A stretch of 64,000 bases of DNA from Patagioenas fasciata (Eukaryota > Chordata > Aves > Columbiformes > Columbidae). Below, in pieces: positions 45,611-57,468 of the stretch. Location: assembly GCF_037038585.1 (NCBI RefSeq), contig NC_092523.1, forward strand, positions 3,539,001 to 3,603,000. The letters run 5' to 3'. A program made the translations under genes and the position numbers. Numbering within the stretch: the first letter of the stretch is position 1; each line of letters begins with the position of its first letter. Below the pieces are notes generated by a model. It was not told the DNA's origin and did not search any database. It was given only the letters and a program-made list of their open reading frames with translations.

Positions 45611-47277
45611 CCAACACATGGGCTTGCACAGTACAGATGCCTCCAGCACAGGGAGCTGAGATAGCCAAAGCTCCCCTGTTTCCCACCTCAAATAGCTGGA
45701 TGTGAACCTGTGGATCTGACACTTGCCAACACAGCTGCCAGCTCACAGGGTCTGATACCTTAGTAGAAAACAAACAGTATTTGGTCTCCACCAAGGATCT
45801 TCTCCATTGGCGATGCTAACAGAGACCCTATGCCACCTCTACCTGCTCTGTGTCGGTGCTTCAAATACTCCGGGACATCTGCAGTGCTATTAGACATGAG
45901 TAGCTGAACTGAGCTCAAATCAATACAGGCAATGCAGCTTGAGGAGCCAATAACCTGGTGTTGATGTGGACACCAAGGTCCGAGCAGCTGAATGACACCC
46001 AGACACCACTGACAAAGAGCGAGTCACCTGAAGCTGAGAGTCCTCATGCAGCTCAGTCCCAGGCCAGCAAAGTCCTTGTAACATCAGCTGTTTTTCCCTT
46101 TGATGCTCCATCAAGGTCTACAGGCTATTTTTACTGCAGAAACCCAGTGATACCTCCTCGTGGAGTGACACAGCCCTGGGAAGCAGTGAGTCCACATCCA
46201 TCCTTGCCCCTTTGGATACCTAACACTGCAGTAGGCAGTCTGAAAAGAGCCCTCAGTGCCCAGGTCTTTACTATTTTTAACAACTATCAGCCTCCTACCA
46301 ATTCCAGCATGATCTCAAGGACGGCCCTGTAGCCTCCTTGACTGTGCACCCCTTGCAGTGTATTCACACACACAAAAAAAGGTCCCCACTCTTTCCCTGC
46401 AAAACATGAACCCAAGGGTGTCAAAAGCTGCCAAAACTGAGCTCTGCCTGCGAGGCTGGCATGATGGATGGCAGAGCTCAGCTGAGAGCTGTTTAATTTG
46501 GGTGAAAGACACTGTGTGGGCAGCAACCCTGCCTGAGCTCCCAAGGTGTGTAGGAGCCAGCTCGGTTTCATCTCAACTGATTCGAGCAACAGCGTGTTGC
46601 TTCAGAGAGAACAAAGTGCTGGGAGCTGCGCGGGGGGATGGAGGTGAGGACAAATCTCTCCATTCACTTCTGAGGGGATGAGAGCAGCAGCAAAGTTTTC
46701 AATGGGAGCCTTGGACTTTCTTTGCTGGAGGAATGTGGCAGATTTTATGTGGCATCTGAAGAGGAGATAGTCTGGAGCACATCTGCCTTGGTTAGGTCTC
46801 CAGGGTTGCAACCTTGGGTTCTCGCTTGGAGAAAGCCCTAGGACCTTTTTCTGGCAAAACCAGCATGGCCTCTCTCAGTGTGCCTTCAGCATCAGTATTT
46901 CAAATTCCCTTGGACTTGGGGAGGGAATACTTGACACAGAACCCCGTAGTTTGCATGACATCCCAAGATCTCTGCTTCTGCTCCTTCTCAAAATCCAACC
47001 AAAAGCAGAAACCATCAATATCTCCAAGAGTTTCTCGCAGCCCCCCAAGTCCCCCTTTCCTTGAAGAGACCTCTTTGGTCTTGAGCATGTTCATCATGTC
47101 ATGAAGCTCTATCGGGTGATGAGACAGCGCTTGGCATTGGTATTTCTGAGCACCCCACAAACCATCTGCTCTAGTTTCATCCCTCTTCTGGGTCCTGTGA
47201 GGAGGAGGAGACTCCAGCTGAGAGAAAGGGACAGGCCGCCCACTTGTGCTGAGTAACCATTGCCAAATTGGATGCCA

Positions 47278-47304
47278 GCACATACACACACACACACACA
47301 CACA
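47278..47304. repeat. (CA)n microsatellite
   Basis: About 12 CA units with one T interruption near the start are followed by an A-rich end. Confidence 0.95.
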
Positions 47305-47609
47305 AAAATATTTCCACCGAGGTTGCTATGAACAATGGTCTCTTGATTATTCGCTGTGTTAAACACATATGCCTTTGGCAGTCCTCCATGGAGAACAGGC
47401 AGCTCAAGCGCTGACCGTCCTGCTCTTGGACCAACTCATCAACATTTCCTCATCCAATGCCACCAGCTGACAGAGTGTTTCATCAGCAGAGAACAGGACC
47501 TGAGCCCTGCCCTGGGAGTTTGCAAGCTGAAGGCAAACACGTGGGGAAGGGCAGAGCCACGTCCTAATGGATGGTGGTGAGAAAACACCTCATGCCCATC
47601 TCCTTGAAT

Positions 47610-47692
47610 TTTGGGGTTGTCCTATTCAGGGGCATAAGTTGGACTTGATGATCCTTGCGGATCACTTCCAACTCAGGACATTCTATGATTCC
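47610..47692 (+). mobile_element. CR1 LINE 3' end, group E
   Basis: This short remnant has ttggacttgatgatccttgc and the tail caggacattctatgattcc. Confidence 0.85.
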
Positions 47693-49892
47693 TTAGACAC
47701 AACTGCAAAACCCACCTTGTCATCATGTTCCAACCCTTCCTTAAAGTGTTGCCATGCTGTCTGCAAACCCATAGGAAGAAGGAGAGTCCACCTACCATCC
47801 AAGGTTTATCAGTCTTGTTTCCAAGGACGTGCTGGAGTAAAGACACCCCCGCTGGCTCTGTGCTGGGCAGCCTTAGGTCCAGGTACACTAAAGCCACATC
47901 CTGATTATGTCCTACCTGAATGATGAGCACCGTTGATGGAGGAAGGACTGCAAGATTTTTCAACCCAGGAGATGTGAGGAGTGGAGCCAAGTCCTGCTTA
48001 CACAAGGTGAGAACATGTTCACCGTTTGTGTGGTAGAGAAACCAGTGATTGCTCACTGCTGGCTGCTTCCTAAAGTGAAGAGGGAAAGGACCGGGGTTCT
48101 GGGAGGCAAAGTGTTTGATCTGAACATTATTTGTGGTACTCCTGGAGGTCTTTACTCAGCCTGAGGTTGTCTTCCCCACTGTTTCCTCCAAGCCTGGAGA
48201 GAGAGACTTCCAGAGACCCCATCAATCCCCAGCTATGCAAGATTGTGCATAGTCTACAAATAGTTGGTACTTGCTGAAAAGAGCAGATCTGAAACCACAG
48301 TTGGCAAATTGCATCAACAAGCATATTCTCAGCGAGGCATTGTTCCAGTTTGTATATGTCTGAAAAGAACTGTTCAGGCATATGTTAAAGTTGGCACCTT
48401 CTCCCTGGGACTCGCTACAATCTGACGGCTGGAGCATGATAACCACATCAAGATGCACAAAACACTCAGCAAATAAGGGAAAACAAAGTCCACTCGAGAC
48501 GTTAGTGGGGCCGCAATGAGGACAAGGAGCAGAGAAATGTCCTCTGGAGAAAGCGCTCATCCTGGCCTGGCACTGAAAACGACGACATCTGCAAGAACTT
48601 CTTGGAGAGGGATCAAGAATGGTGCAGAAGAGGAGAGGAGAACAGAAAACCTGCTGTCCCAGTGCTAGTCCCAGGATAATCCTTATAAAAAGACTTGGCA
48701 ATTGAAAGCAGAGAGGAGGATAGTGCCTACAGGCTCTGGCCTTCAACCCAGGCTGAAGGAGGCAACACCTTTGCAGTGAAGATGGACAAAGTGGGGACAC
48801 ACACAGCACATGAAGGGATCTCAGCCCTCATGGAGGTCTGGACCCTGCAAATACCTCTTGTTTCCAGCAGTGAGGAAGAAGAGTTGGAAAACGCTGCTGA
48901 TCTGGCCACAGTGGATACATCCATTGGGGCTTTTATCTTTTTGGGTGTCTTGGTAGAGACCTCACCAGCAGGAAACCTGCTGAACTGAAATGGTTGGAGA
49001 GTGTTTGGGGTGGAGAGTGTTCCTTGGGAGTGTACACACAACTGCTGCTGGCCATGGGATGCTGGGCTGAGCTGGTGGAGCTGCAGCATCATCAGAACAT
49101 CTCCTGAGCTACGCAACCGGCCCTGCCCCAGCATGAGTGTGTGCCATGTGTGGGACTAGAGGACACATATGGGTTCCCCTTTCATCCCCTCAGGGTGTCC
49201 AGGAACACCCAAATGATCTTCAAAATGTTGGAGAGGCGAGCTGCAGCCCATCTCCCTTCAGGTGCTTCTGTCTCAGTGTTGGTGCTCGATCCTGGAGGCA
49301 TGTGGCTGGGTCACAATCAGAGAGGGGTTCATCTGAGGCTGGCAGCTCATGTCTGAGACATCCCATGTCCTTCCATATTCCCTAAAAGAGGCTGCACCAC
49401 CATGCTCAGAGGAGACCAGGCTGCCCGTGAGCAGGGGCTGCATTGCATGGACAGTTGTAATCCTGCTGGCTCCTGGGAATGTCTTCATTTCTGGTGGGAC
49501 AGTCCCAGCAGACACGTCTGACTGGACCTTCTCCATCCCTCATCGGCAGTCCTGCTCTCTCCCTTTGCCTTGCTAGATTTAACAGCCAGAAGGAGCCCCT
49601 AGTTGTCCATGCAGGACCTGAACTGCTCCGTTGCTTGGCAGTGCTGGTGGGAAGCAGTGCAGTTCCACTCACCAAAGAGATGGCTTTGTCCCAGGCTCTA
49701 GTCCCGGTCCACAAAGATGACTGTAAGTAAGTCAGAGGGCCTCAGCTGCGCTTTCGATCCAAGGAGGATCACACACAGCCCCTGGAGCTCTGCCACCAAC
49801 AATGTATGCACATCCATGGGAGAGACCAAGGGGAGAACTGGAGCCTGACAGTGTGTATGGCAGGACCTGACTCTCCTGCAACAACTGCAGTG

Positions 49893-50043
49893 CAGATGCC
49901 CCATCCCTGGAGACATCCCAGGCCAGGGTGGACAGGGCTCTGAGCAACCTGAGCTGGTGAAGACGTCCCTGCTCATGGCAGGGGTGGCACTGGATGAGCT
50001 TGGAATGTCCCTTCAAATCAGACTATTCTGTGACTCTATGATT
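49893..50043 (+). mobile_element. CR1 LINE 3' end, group B
   Basis: It runs from gccccatccctggagacatc through gacgtccctgctcatggcag to ctgtgactctatgatttt. Confidence 0.9.
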
Positions 50044-50264
50044 TTGTTATTCAGGCTGTGTCACCCCAAAGGGCTCTGCTCCTGGAGATTGGGAGAAGCC
50101 AAGGCCCCAGATGGATTTTTCATGGTCTCAAAGTGGACACAGGCAGACAGACACATTTCCCACCCCCAGCCACATGGCATGAGACTGCCTGTCGCCCTCA
50201 AACTCCAACCATGGCCCCAAAACACCCCACATCCCCCCTGACCCACTGAATGGGGTTATGTCAC

Positions 50265-50483
50265 ACTGGATATAAGGAAGAAATTGTTGTCCCTGAGGGT
50301 GGTGAGAGCCTGGCCCAGGTTGGGCAGAGAGGTGGTGGATGAACCATCCCTGGAGACATCCCAGGCCAGGCTGGACGGGGCTCTGAGCAACCTGAGCTGG
50401 TGAAGATGTCCCTGCTCATGGCAGGGGTGGCACTGGGGGAGCTGGGACGGTCCCATCAACCCAAACTATTCTATGATCCTATG
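50265..50483 (+). mobile_element. CR1 LINE fragment, group B
   Basis: It runs from actggatataaggaagaaat to ctattctatgatcctatg and ends about 150 bp before the GC-rich candidate promoter. Confidence 0.92.
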
Positions 50484-50830
50484 TCGGGACTGAGCTCTAC
50501 TGAGGGGGTCTTGCTTTTGGGGTGATAAGACACAGTGAGGCTGTGGGGGACAGAGCCAGTGCCCCACAGGGGTTGCTCAAACCCCAACATCCCCTATCCC
50601 AGAGCCCTGTGGGGAAGATGCCGGGGGTTGGGGGTCCAGTCAGCATCCCACCATGCCCAGCCCGGGGGAGCCCTGTCCTGGGCGGGGGGGTGGCGAGGGA
50701 AGAGTTAAAGGGAAGGCAGCAGATCCTCCCTCCATCCTTCCCTCCCTCGCTGTTAGGCTGCTGCTTTGACAGGGGGTGGGGTCGGGGCCGGCCGCCGTTT
50801 GCCGCAAGAAGGGGGGGGAAACGTGGCTGC

Positions 50831-50850
50831 GAGTGTGTGTGTGTGTGTTG
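50831..50850. repeat. (GT)n microsatellite
   Basis: About eight GT units after gcgag, within the CpG-rich block. Confidence 0.85.
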
Positions 50851-50869
50851 GTGACATATGACAAAATGA

Positions 50870-50985
50870 GATGAGACCCCTCGGACGGGAGCGGCCACCC
50901 GGCTGCGCAGCCAGCGCCGCTTGATTCCCTGCCCGCTGCGCTGCCCACCGGGGACCAGCCCGAGCCCCGAGCATCCCCGCCAAGA
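50870..50985 (+). other. Candidate non-coding first exon ending at GTAAGA donor
   Basis: A CpG-rich segment ends in ccccgccaaga followed by gtaagagc at 50,986, a good donor. The start is arbitrary. The segment encodes no recognisable peptide, as expected for a 5'UTR exon. Confidence 0.3.
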
Positions 50986-51349
50986 GTAAGAGCAGAAACT
51001 GGGAGGAACTGGGGAGCGGTACTGGGAGGTGGGGGGGGCACGGGACAGGGTGTGGGGAGGTGACAAGGAGACATGTGGGGTGCACAGAGAAGAAGAGGCG
51101 GGGGTAGGGGACCTGATGCTGGAGCTGAAACCACCCACCCAAATATAATTTGGGGCGGGGGGTAAGGAGGAGGGGAAGATTTTGGGGAAGGGGGGGGAGA
51201 GTGGAGGATGGGCTGGCAGCGCCGATTTGGGGTGTGATGGAGGGGAGGGTGGCTTGTTTGTGCGGAAAGTCGCAGCTGCCTGGATTTGGCCCCGGGGGGC
51301 CGTTCGGAGATGACAGCACCCAAAAATAGAGTGAGAAGCAGGGAGGGGC

Positions 51350-51362
51350 GGGGGGGGGGGGG
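51350..51362 (+). repeat. G13 homopolymer in a G-rich zone
   Basis: Thirteen consecutive G, part of a 400-bp zone with many G-runs of 3-9 (about 50,990-51,370) on the + strand, giving strong quadruplex potential. Confidence 0.9.
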
Positions 51363-51427
51363 CGCAGACCTGTTTGCCAGTGCCCAGCAGGATCAGGTTA
51401 TTCCTCCCCCCACCCCTCCCTCAGCTT

Positions 51428-51443
51428 CTTTTATTTATTTATT
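51428..51443. repeat. (TTTA)n microsatellite
   Basis: About four TTTA units within the otherwise GC-rich block. Confidence 0.85.
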
Positions 51444-52271
51444 TCTTGCGCCGCGATGTCAGGGAGGGGAGCGGTGGCTGGGGATGGGGCTTGGATTCGA
51501 GGGAAGGAGGTTGCTGGCGGCCGAGTGATTAACGTGCAGTTGCTGGGAATTATGTCATCTGCCTCGGTGCTGGGTGGCCCTCGCCCAACAGCGGCGGGGA
51601 GGGAGGGAGGACGCTGAGGGGGGCACGTCACAACACGGGGCTCCCCGCTTGGGACTTCGCCCTGGCTCTGCGAGGACACGGGCATCGCGTGTTCCCCCCA
51701 CACCCACCGCAACTCCCGAGTCTTGGGTGCACGCCAGTAGGGGTGTGGGTGCAAACCCACCCCCTGCCCTCAGCTCCCCTGGGTGCCCAGGCCCACGGGC
51801 TCCATCCCTGTGCAAGGAGAGGAAAGAGTTGAGGCTGTTCCCGATGGCTCGTCCTGCTCGCTGGCCCGGGTTTGGAGCAGCCGGAGAGGGTGATGATGGA
51901 AGGATGAAGGCATCCTCTCTGCTAGCTCCCCAGGAGAGAGCAGGGCTGGAGCTGCGGCACTGCAGCAGAGAGATGTGGGGATGCAGTTTGCCCAGAGCGG
52001 AGGGCAGGGACCCCCTTTGCCACCCCCAGCCACTCCTCAGAGCCAAGGCGAGAGCCTGGGGACCTGTGGCTGTGAGTGGCCCCCCAGGCTGGCTGGTCTC
52101 TGTGCTCCGGAGGAGACCATCGGTTGAATGGATGCTCCACAGCCTCCTGAGCATCCCCCTGAGCATCCCCTGTCTCTTCCTCATGTGTGTGGGGAGCTGG
52201 GGAAGGAGGGCAAGGCCTGCCAGCTGAGCCAGGCGTGGTCCCCGCTGCACATCGCCTCCCTCTGCTCCGCA

Positions 52272-52575
52272 CACCGTGCGGCTCCGTGCAGCCCCATGCA
52301 ACCCCATGCAGCCCCATGCAGCTCCATGTAGCCCTGTGCAGCTCCGTGCAGCCCCATGCAAGCCCATGCAGCTCCATGTAGCCCCGTGCAGCTCTGTGCA
52401 GTCCCATGCAACCCCATGCAGCACCATGCAACCCCATGCAGCCCCATGCAACCCCATGCAGCACCATGCAGTCCCATGCAGTTCTGTGCAGCCCCATGCA
52501 GCTCTATGCAGCTCCGTGCAGCCCTGTGCAGCCCCACGCAGCCTCCTGTAGCACCGTGCAGCCCCATGCACCGTG
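52272..52575 (+). repeat. 10-bp-unit minisatellite (GCAGCCCCAT)n, about 30 units
   Basis: The unit is GCAGCYCCAT with variants (GCAACCCCAT, GTAGCCCTGT, GCAGCTCCGT). A higher-order pattern is visible: the string GCAGCTCCATGTAGCCC recurs 50 bp apart near 52,318 and 52,368. As 10 is not a multiple of 3 and the unit has no stop, long open frames arise on both strands; these are artefacts. Confidence 0.95.
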
Positions 52576-52979
52576 TCAGAGGGTCAGTCAGGGAGAGGAG
52601 CGGGCAGATGCAAGTGGGACTGTAGGGAGGTATGGGCTGAAGGCAGCAGAGATGGGCAGATGCTGTGGTGGGGCTGTGCTGGCATTTTCTGCCCCACATC
52701 ACAGTACGTGGCCTGAGTGATACCAACAGCTTCTTTAATTCACACTGGGAATCAGCGGGTGCAATTCAAGCCAGGGGATGCCAACTCGCCCCACGGGATA
52801 ACCTTTGGCAACTCCCTTAGCTCTTCCATGCTCTGCTTTCAACACCCTCCAGCACATCCTTCCTCTGCAAACCCCCTTGGGCAGCGGATTATGCCAGCAG
52901 CTGAGCCCTTGAGGGAGGTGCTGGTGTTAAAAGAGGGTGCAGGATTGCAAAGCACCCCTGGTCTCGAGCAGCCAGGGGT

Positions 52980-53400
52980 GGGAGGCTCCTCCATCACGTG
53001 CGGTTCGTTCGCCCGTCCCCTCTCCACGCAGGGAACCGCGCGGTTTGTTTATGTGTGGCCCTGGTTCGAGCGGCGATCTGCCGTGGCTATATATAGCATG
53101 CGATGCTGTCATCCGAGTTCAGCCTGGCTGGGGAATTTATTTTCTGCAAAGGTTGGGAGGCGAATGGTCTGAAAAACAGGCGTGGAAATGTCAGAGTGGC
53201 GTGATTCCCCGTCCGCGGGGTCCGGCCTCCCCCGAGGGAACCGGGCGCCTTGTCCTGAGCGTTGTCCTCGCGATAACGATGGGGCAGAGGAGGAATGTGT
53301 GGAGGGGCTGAAATCTCCCCCCCGTTCACTCTCTACTGCAGGGGTGGGCATTTAAAAAGCGGTGCAGGGGTGTGTGTGGGATCCATAAAGGAACGAGACT
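52980..53400. promoter_or_regulatory. CpG block with E-box and MEF2/TATA-like site
   Basis: It contains CACGTG (52995-53000), a forkhead-like TTGTTTATG (53045-53053), CTATATATAG (53087-53096), which fits the MEF2 consensus and could also act as a TATA box, and many CpGs through 53,270. A second TTTAAAA lies near 53,351. An alternative promoter or an enhancer is possible. Confidence 0.35.
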
Positions 53401-54392
53401 CCCTCCTCTTTGAACTCTTCTGTACTGGGTCACCGGGCTGATGTTTTAGGGACTAACCCCCAGTCCCCAGACTTTCAATGAGGAGGCAGAAAACATCTGA
53501 AAGACCAACATCTGGTTGCAGGATCCTGAATATTTGGCAGACAGCTTGTCCTACCAGAGTTGGGACTGAGACAGCCCCAGCCTCCATGGGGGCTGCAGCC
53601 TTAGCCCTAGGCACCCACTGCCGGATCCATCGTAGGGGTATCATCACATCACGGTGCATGTTGAGGGCATCTCTTGGTCGTCCATCCCTCCCTAGAGGAG
53701 GAAAGATAGTCCCCTAACTTACAGCAAAAACATAAAACAAAGGCAAGTGGGGAGGCTGATTTCCAAATGCACAGTGAAAATCACGTTGCATCAGCAGTCA
53801 CAGGCGTTCACTGCACGGTAACTCAGTGTGGAGCAGAAACCTGGATAAACGGGGCTGTGAAAAGTTTCTAAAGGGAGTCCTGTCTCAACAGGGATGCTTA
53901 AGAGTTAAGAGGGTGTTGCTAGAGCTGTCACAGGGCTTAAAATCTGCTTTCTCATGAAGAGGGGTTGAGCACACCAAGGAAAGCCCGGCTGTGCCCGGGG
54001 CCGTCAATCCAGCAAACAAAGGGTGAAATGAGGAGATTTCTTGTTTCCCTTCGCTGAGGATCTTTCCCCATTAGTCATTCTTGTCACAGGAGCTGGCAAA
54101 CACGGTTATTATTTGAGGGATCTGAAAGTGAAATGGAGGCAGATGTCCAGGATCCCAGACGTCCCTGCCCATCTTGCCAGGGGGAGCAGCCAGGGACCCC
54201 CCAAACCCTCTGCTCACCCACATGTTTCCTCCATGGGTAAAGACTTTATACCCTACGTTGTGTCACTGGATTCCTCCTCTGGTTGTGTTTTCCACAGCCT
54301 TTTCATGCAGGACACGGTGACACCAGGAGCCACAGGGAGGCTGCGATGGTCCATCCTGGTGGTGGTGGCCCAAGGGCTTTGAGACTCTGCAA

Positions 54393-54657
54393 GTAGCAAG
54401 TGCCAGGAGCAGAGGAAACGGCCTCAAGTTGCGCCAGGGGAGGTTGAGGTTGGATCTGGGGAACAATTTATTCCCCAAAGGGCTGTGGGGCATTGGAACA
54501 GGCTGCCCAGGGCAGTGCTGGAGTCACCATCCCTGGAGGGCTGGACAGATGGACATGAGGTTCTCAGGACATGGGGCAGTGCCAGGGGTGGGTTAATGGT
54601 TGGACTCAATGACCCTGAGGGCCTCTTCCAACCAAAATGATTCTATGATTCTATGAT
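54393..54657 (+). mobile_element. CR1 LINE fragment, group A
   Basis: It runs from gcaagtgccaggagcagagg to the tail atgattctatgattctatga. Confidence 0.93.
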
Positions 54658-55609
54658 AATAAGCTGGGTGGTTGCCAGCAGGGAGCAACCTGCACCCAAA
54701 GCTCAGCTCTCACATTGCCCCATGGCCCCAGGCACCATTGTGGAGGGAAACGACCACTCTGACACCCCCTATTCTTTGGAAGTCAGAGGATGGACTTTTG
54801 CCTTTTCCAGCTATTCCTGTGGGAACGCATCTTGCTGGGGTGGTGGATGAGAAGGTCATCTCTTCTGAGACCCTCACACAGTCCCAGAACAAGAGGGGAC
54901 CAGACAGGGGGAGCACAGCCAGGAGGAGGTTCATTTTCCCAGGGGAACAAGAAGGTTCATGTAGTTCCTTAAACAGCAAGAAAATAAAACACATGTTAAA
55001 GAAGCTATCAGGAAAGAGAGAGATCGTTTATGAATTATAATCCAGGGTTGGCTGGAGCCAAGAGCTCTCCTGGCAGAGGGAGCTGAAAGTCCCCTTGACC
55101 TGGTGGAGGAACTGCAGAAGCTCCTGCTTCATCTCAGTGGAGATCCTTCAACAGAAGGAGCCAGGTTGGCTACACCCACAGCAGCCTGGGCTGGCTCAGA
55201 CATCAGAGAAACTCTTCTGGCCTCCAGCAGTTGGTAGTTATGGGATTTATTCAATGAGTTGAGCTTTCCCTTTTGCTCTATCATTTTTTTCTGGTTGCTT
55301 TCTGAGCCCCTGTGTACCCTTTAGCATCCTCTGGCATCCTCACCACTACCATCACCCACCGAACAGTCACCTCCAGCCTTTTGGTCCTCGACTGGTCCTG
55401 GTGGGTGCTGCTGGAGTCTGAACTGCAGCATTGATGGGTGCAAAATGAACTCGCACACCTCATCCTCACACTAATATGAAGACACACAACTCTCTCCTTC
55501 CTCTGGGACCAGATCCTGGTCACCAGCCAGCAAGATGCTCCAGGCTTAGACAGATGTCACAGAGCCCGTTCTTTTTGTAGGAAGCTCAGAAGAAAGCAGA
55601 TCATATTGT

Positions 55610-55830
55610 TAACACATGCCGCTCTTCACGCAAACAACCTCACAAATATTTATCAGCTGGAGAAATACGCGGGCTCGGAAGTTGCCAAGTAACATAACAA
55701 GAGGCACTTTCAAATAAATATATGTGTGCCTGTTGGTGACAAATTAAACCAGTCCCTTGGTACGTGGCCCAAAGATATGTTTTTCTCTGGAAGCAAAGCA
55801 CCAGAAATGATGATAATGATCCTAGCCAGG
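55610..55830. promoter_or_regulatory. CNE-like AT-rich block
   Basis: It includes TTGTTAACACATG, CACAAATATTTATCAGC, TTTCAAATAAATATATG and GACAAATTAAACC. No CR1 or tandem repeat is present. The regulatory role is a guess from composition and motif density. Confidence 0.2.
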
Positions 55831-56447
55831 AAAAAATACCTCTGATAAGCAATTTCTGACCATGTGTCCAGGACTGAGTGAATCCCAGAGTGAACTTGTT
55901 CCTTCTATAGGCTCAGGTATTCAAGGTACCTTGTTGCAGACCCTACATCACTCAGTGGTTTTGCACATTTTCTTCACCTATGCCCATCCTATATCATAAA
56001 ACAGCCCATCACTTCCATCCAGCCCCAGGGCCAAGCAGGAGGACACACTGGACCTCTTCCTCTCCAAACCAGGTGGTTACATCCCATAAGTCCAGTGGGA
56101 CTATTGCTTGCTGCAGCCTGCCCGGACACAATCTGTGTTCTCCAGATGATCAGGGTTTTCCAGTTTCCCTGTCACTACATCCTTGCTGTGAGGACAGTTT
56201 GCAAGTTTTGGAAGGTTATTTGGGGAGTAAGTGCTGGAGATGAGGTGGGTTTGCAGATGAATGGAGATCTCTTACCCAGTTCATCCTTCCATGGGGAAAC
56301 CCTGGCTTGTGGGAGTGGGATTTGGTGGAGATGTTCCCATTAGAAGTCCATCATTTCTTCCCCACCATCACTGGAGAGTATAGGTGAGGGTTTAGTAAGA
56401 GGGTTGTCATTTTGGGGCCACTTCGGGGCTCTTGCCTGAACCAAAGT

Positions 56448-56721
56448 ATGCTCCCAAGTAACAAGGGATAGGATGAGAGGAGATCACCTCAAGTTGCACC
56501 AGGGGAGGTTGAGGTTGGATATTCAGAACAATTTCTTCCCAAAGGGCTGTGGGGCATTGGAACAGGCTGCCCAGGGCAGTGCTGGAGTCACCATCCCTGG
56601 AGGGTTGGACAGACGGACATGAGGTTCTCAGGGACATGGGGTAGTGCCAGGGGTGGGGGAATGGTTGGACTCGATGATCTTGAGGGTCTTTTCCAACCAA
56701 AATGATTCTATGATTCTATGA
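56448..56721 (+). mobile_element. CR1 LINE fragment, group A
   Basis: It runs from ccaagtaacaagggatagga through tggactcgatgatcttgagg to the tail atgattctatgattctatga. Confidence 0.93.
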
Positions 56722-57468
56722 ACAGAGGCTCCCTGGGCATGAAACTGGTAGGCAAAGTCAACTGGGTGAGCATCCCCAGCTGTGTGGTTTTGGGCAGGAT
56801 GGACACTGCCCACCCTCGGCCTGCCCAGGGCAAGGGGGCAAGAGGAGACAGAGCGGCCAAAGCAATGGTGGTGGATGTTGCCCAGAAAGGTTGCAGATGC
56901 TCCATGCCTAGAACTAGTCAAGGATGGGAGCTCCTGCCCAAGCTCACAGCCATCGCAGAGCCCTGCAGACATATGCTGGACATTTTGCACAAGGGGAGGT
57001 CAGAGTTTTTATTCGCCCAGCTGGAAAAGAAACAGAGCAGCTTTCAGGCACAGGAACTCATCTCCTTGTCCTTGCTTTCTAATTATATCAGTTGATCTAG
57101 TACAAGCTCGTTCCGCTCCCCATGGACCATTCCTTCATCACATCCCCAGCTCTGCCCTTGGCAAGCACTTGGAGTAACAGCTGAGCCATCCCACCTGAGA
57201 TGTTGGGGATGGCAGGACCAGCCATCCCACCTCAGACATTTCCCTGCAGCAGGGTCTTCTGCCTCCAGCAATACAGGGAACTGCAAGGGGACAGGGGCAT
57301 GTTGTTGGTTTTGGCCAGACCATGCATCTTGCCCTGGTGTTGTCCACCCACAGGGTGATTCCTCTCAGCAGTGGAGTGAAAGCCAAAGAGAGCTGTCCCT
57401 GTAATGGCTTCTCAGGGCAGCTCAGAGAGGCCAGGAGAGAAAGGAGAGCATTAAAACAGCCCAAAAAA

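Larger units (their letters stand above)
37040..50640. other. Gene-less sequence with CR1 fragments
   Basis: Apart from the listed CR1 fragments, microsatellites and splice-like signals, these 13.6 kb hold no recognisable coding exon or RNA gene. Open frames of 100-195 residues (for example minus strand 48222-48809) have no family resemblance or splice context that I can support. Confidence 0.5.
50640..51560 (+). promoter_or_regulatory. CpG-rich candidate promoter
   Basis: The block is GC-rich with many CpGs (for example 50,780-50,980 and 51,450-51,530) and lacks CR1. No convincing TATA box is present. Downstream of 50,986 the + strand is strongly G-rich. In human the next same-strand gene after DDRGK1 is LZTS3, so this could be the LZTS3 start; no LZTS3 coding sequence is present to prove it. 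Confidence 0.45.

Noticed and set aside
48222..48809. 195-residue minus-strand open frame outside repeats
   Set aside because: No recognised motif, biased Cys/Ser/Leu use, and no matching splice sites or neighbours; chance openness is likelier.
50497..51323. Pro/Ser-rich minus-strand open frames of 188-227 residues
   Set aside because: They arise from the G-rich + strand zone; three frames are open at once and none resembles a protein family.
51555..52571. 338-residue minus-strand open frame (and overlapping + and - frames)
   Set aside because: The Met/Gly/Leu/His/Cys-rich part is the 10-bp minisatellite read through; a stop-free unit not divisible by 3 keeps several frames open. No domain or splice context.
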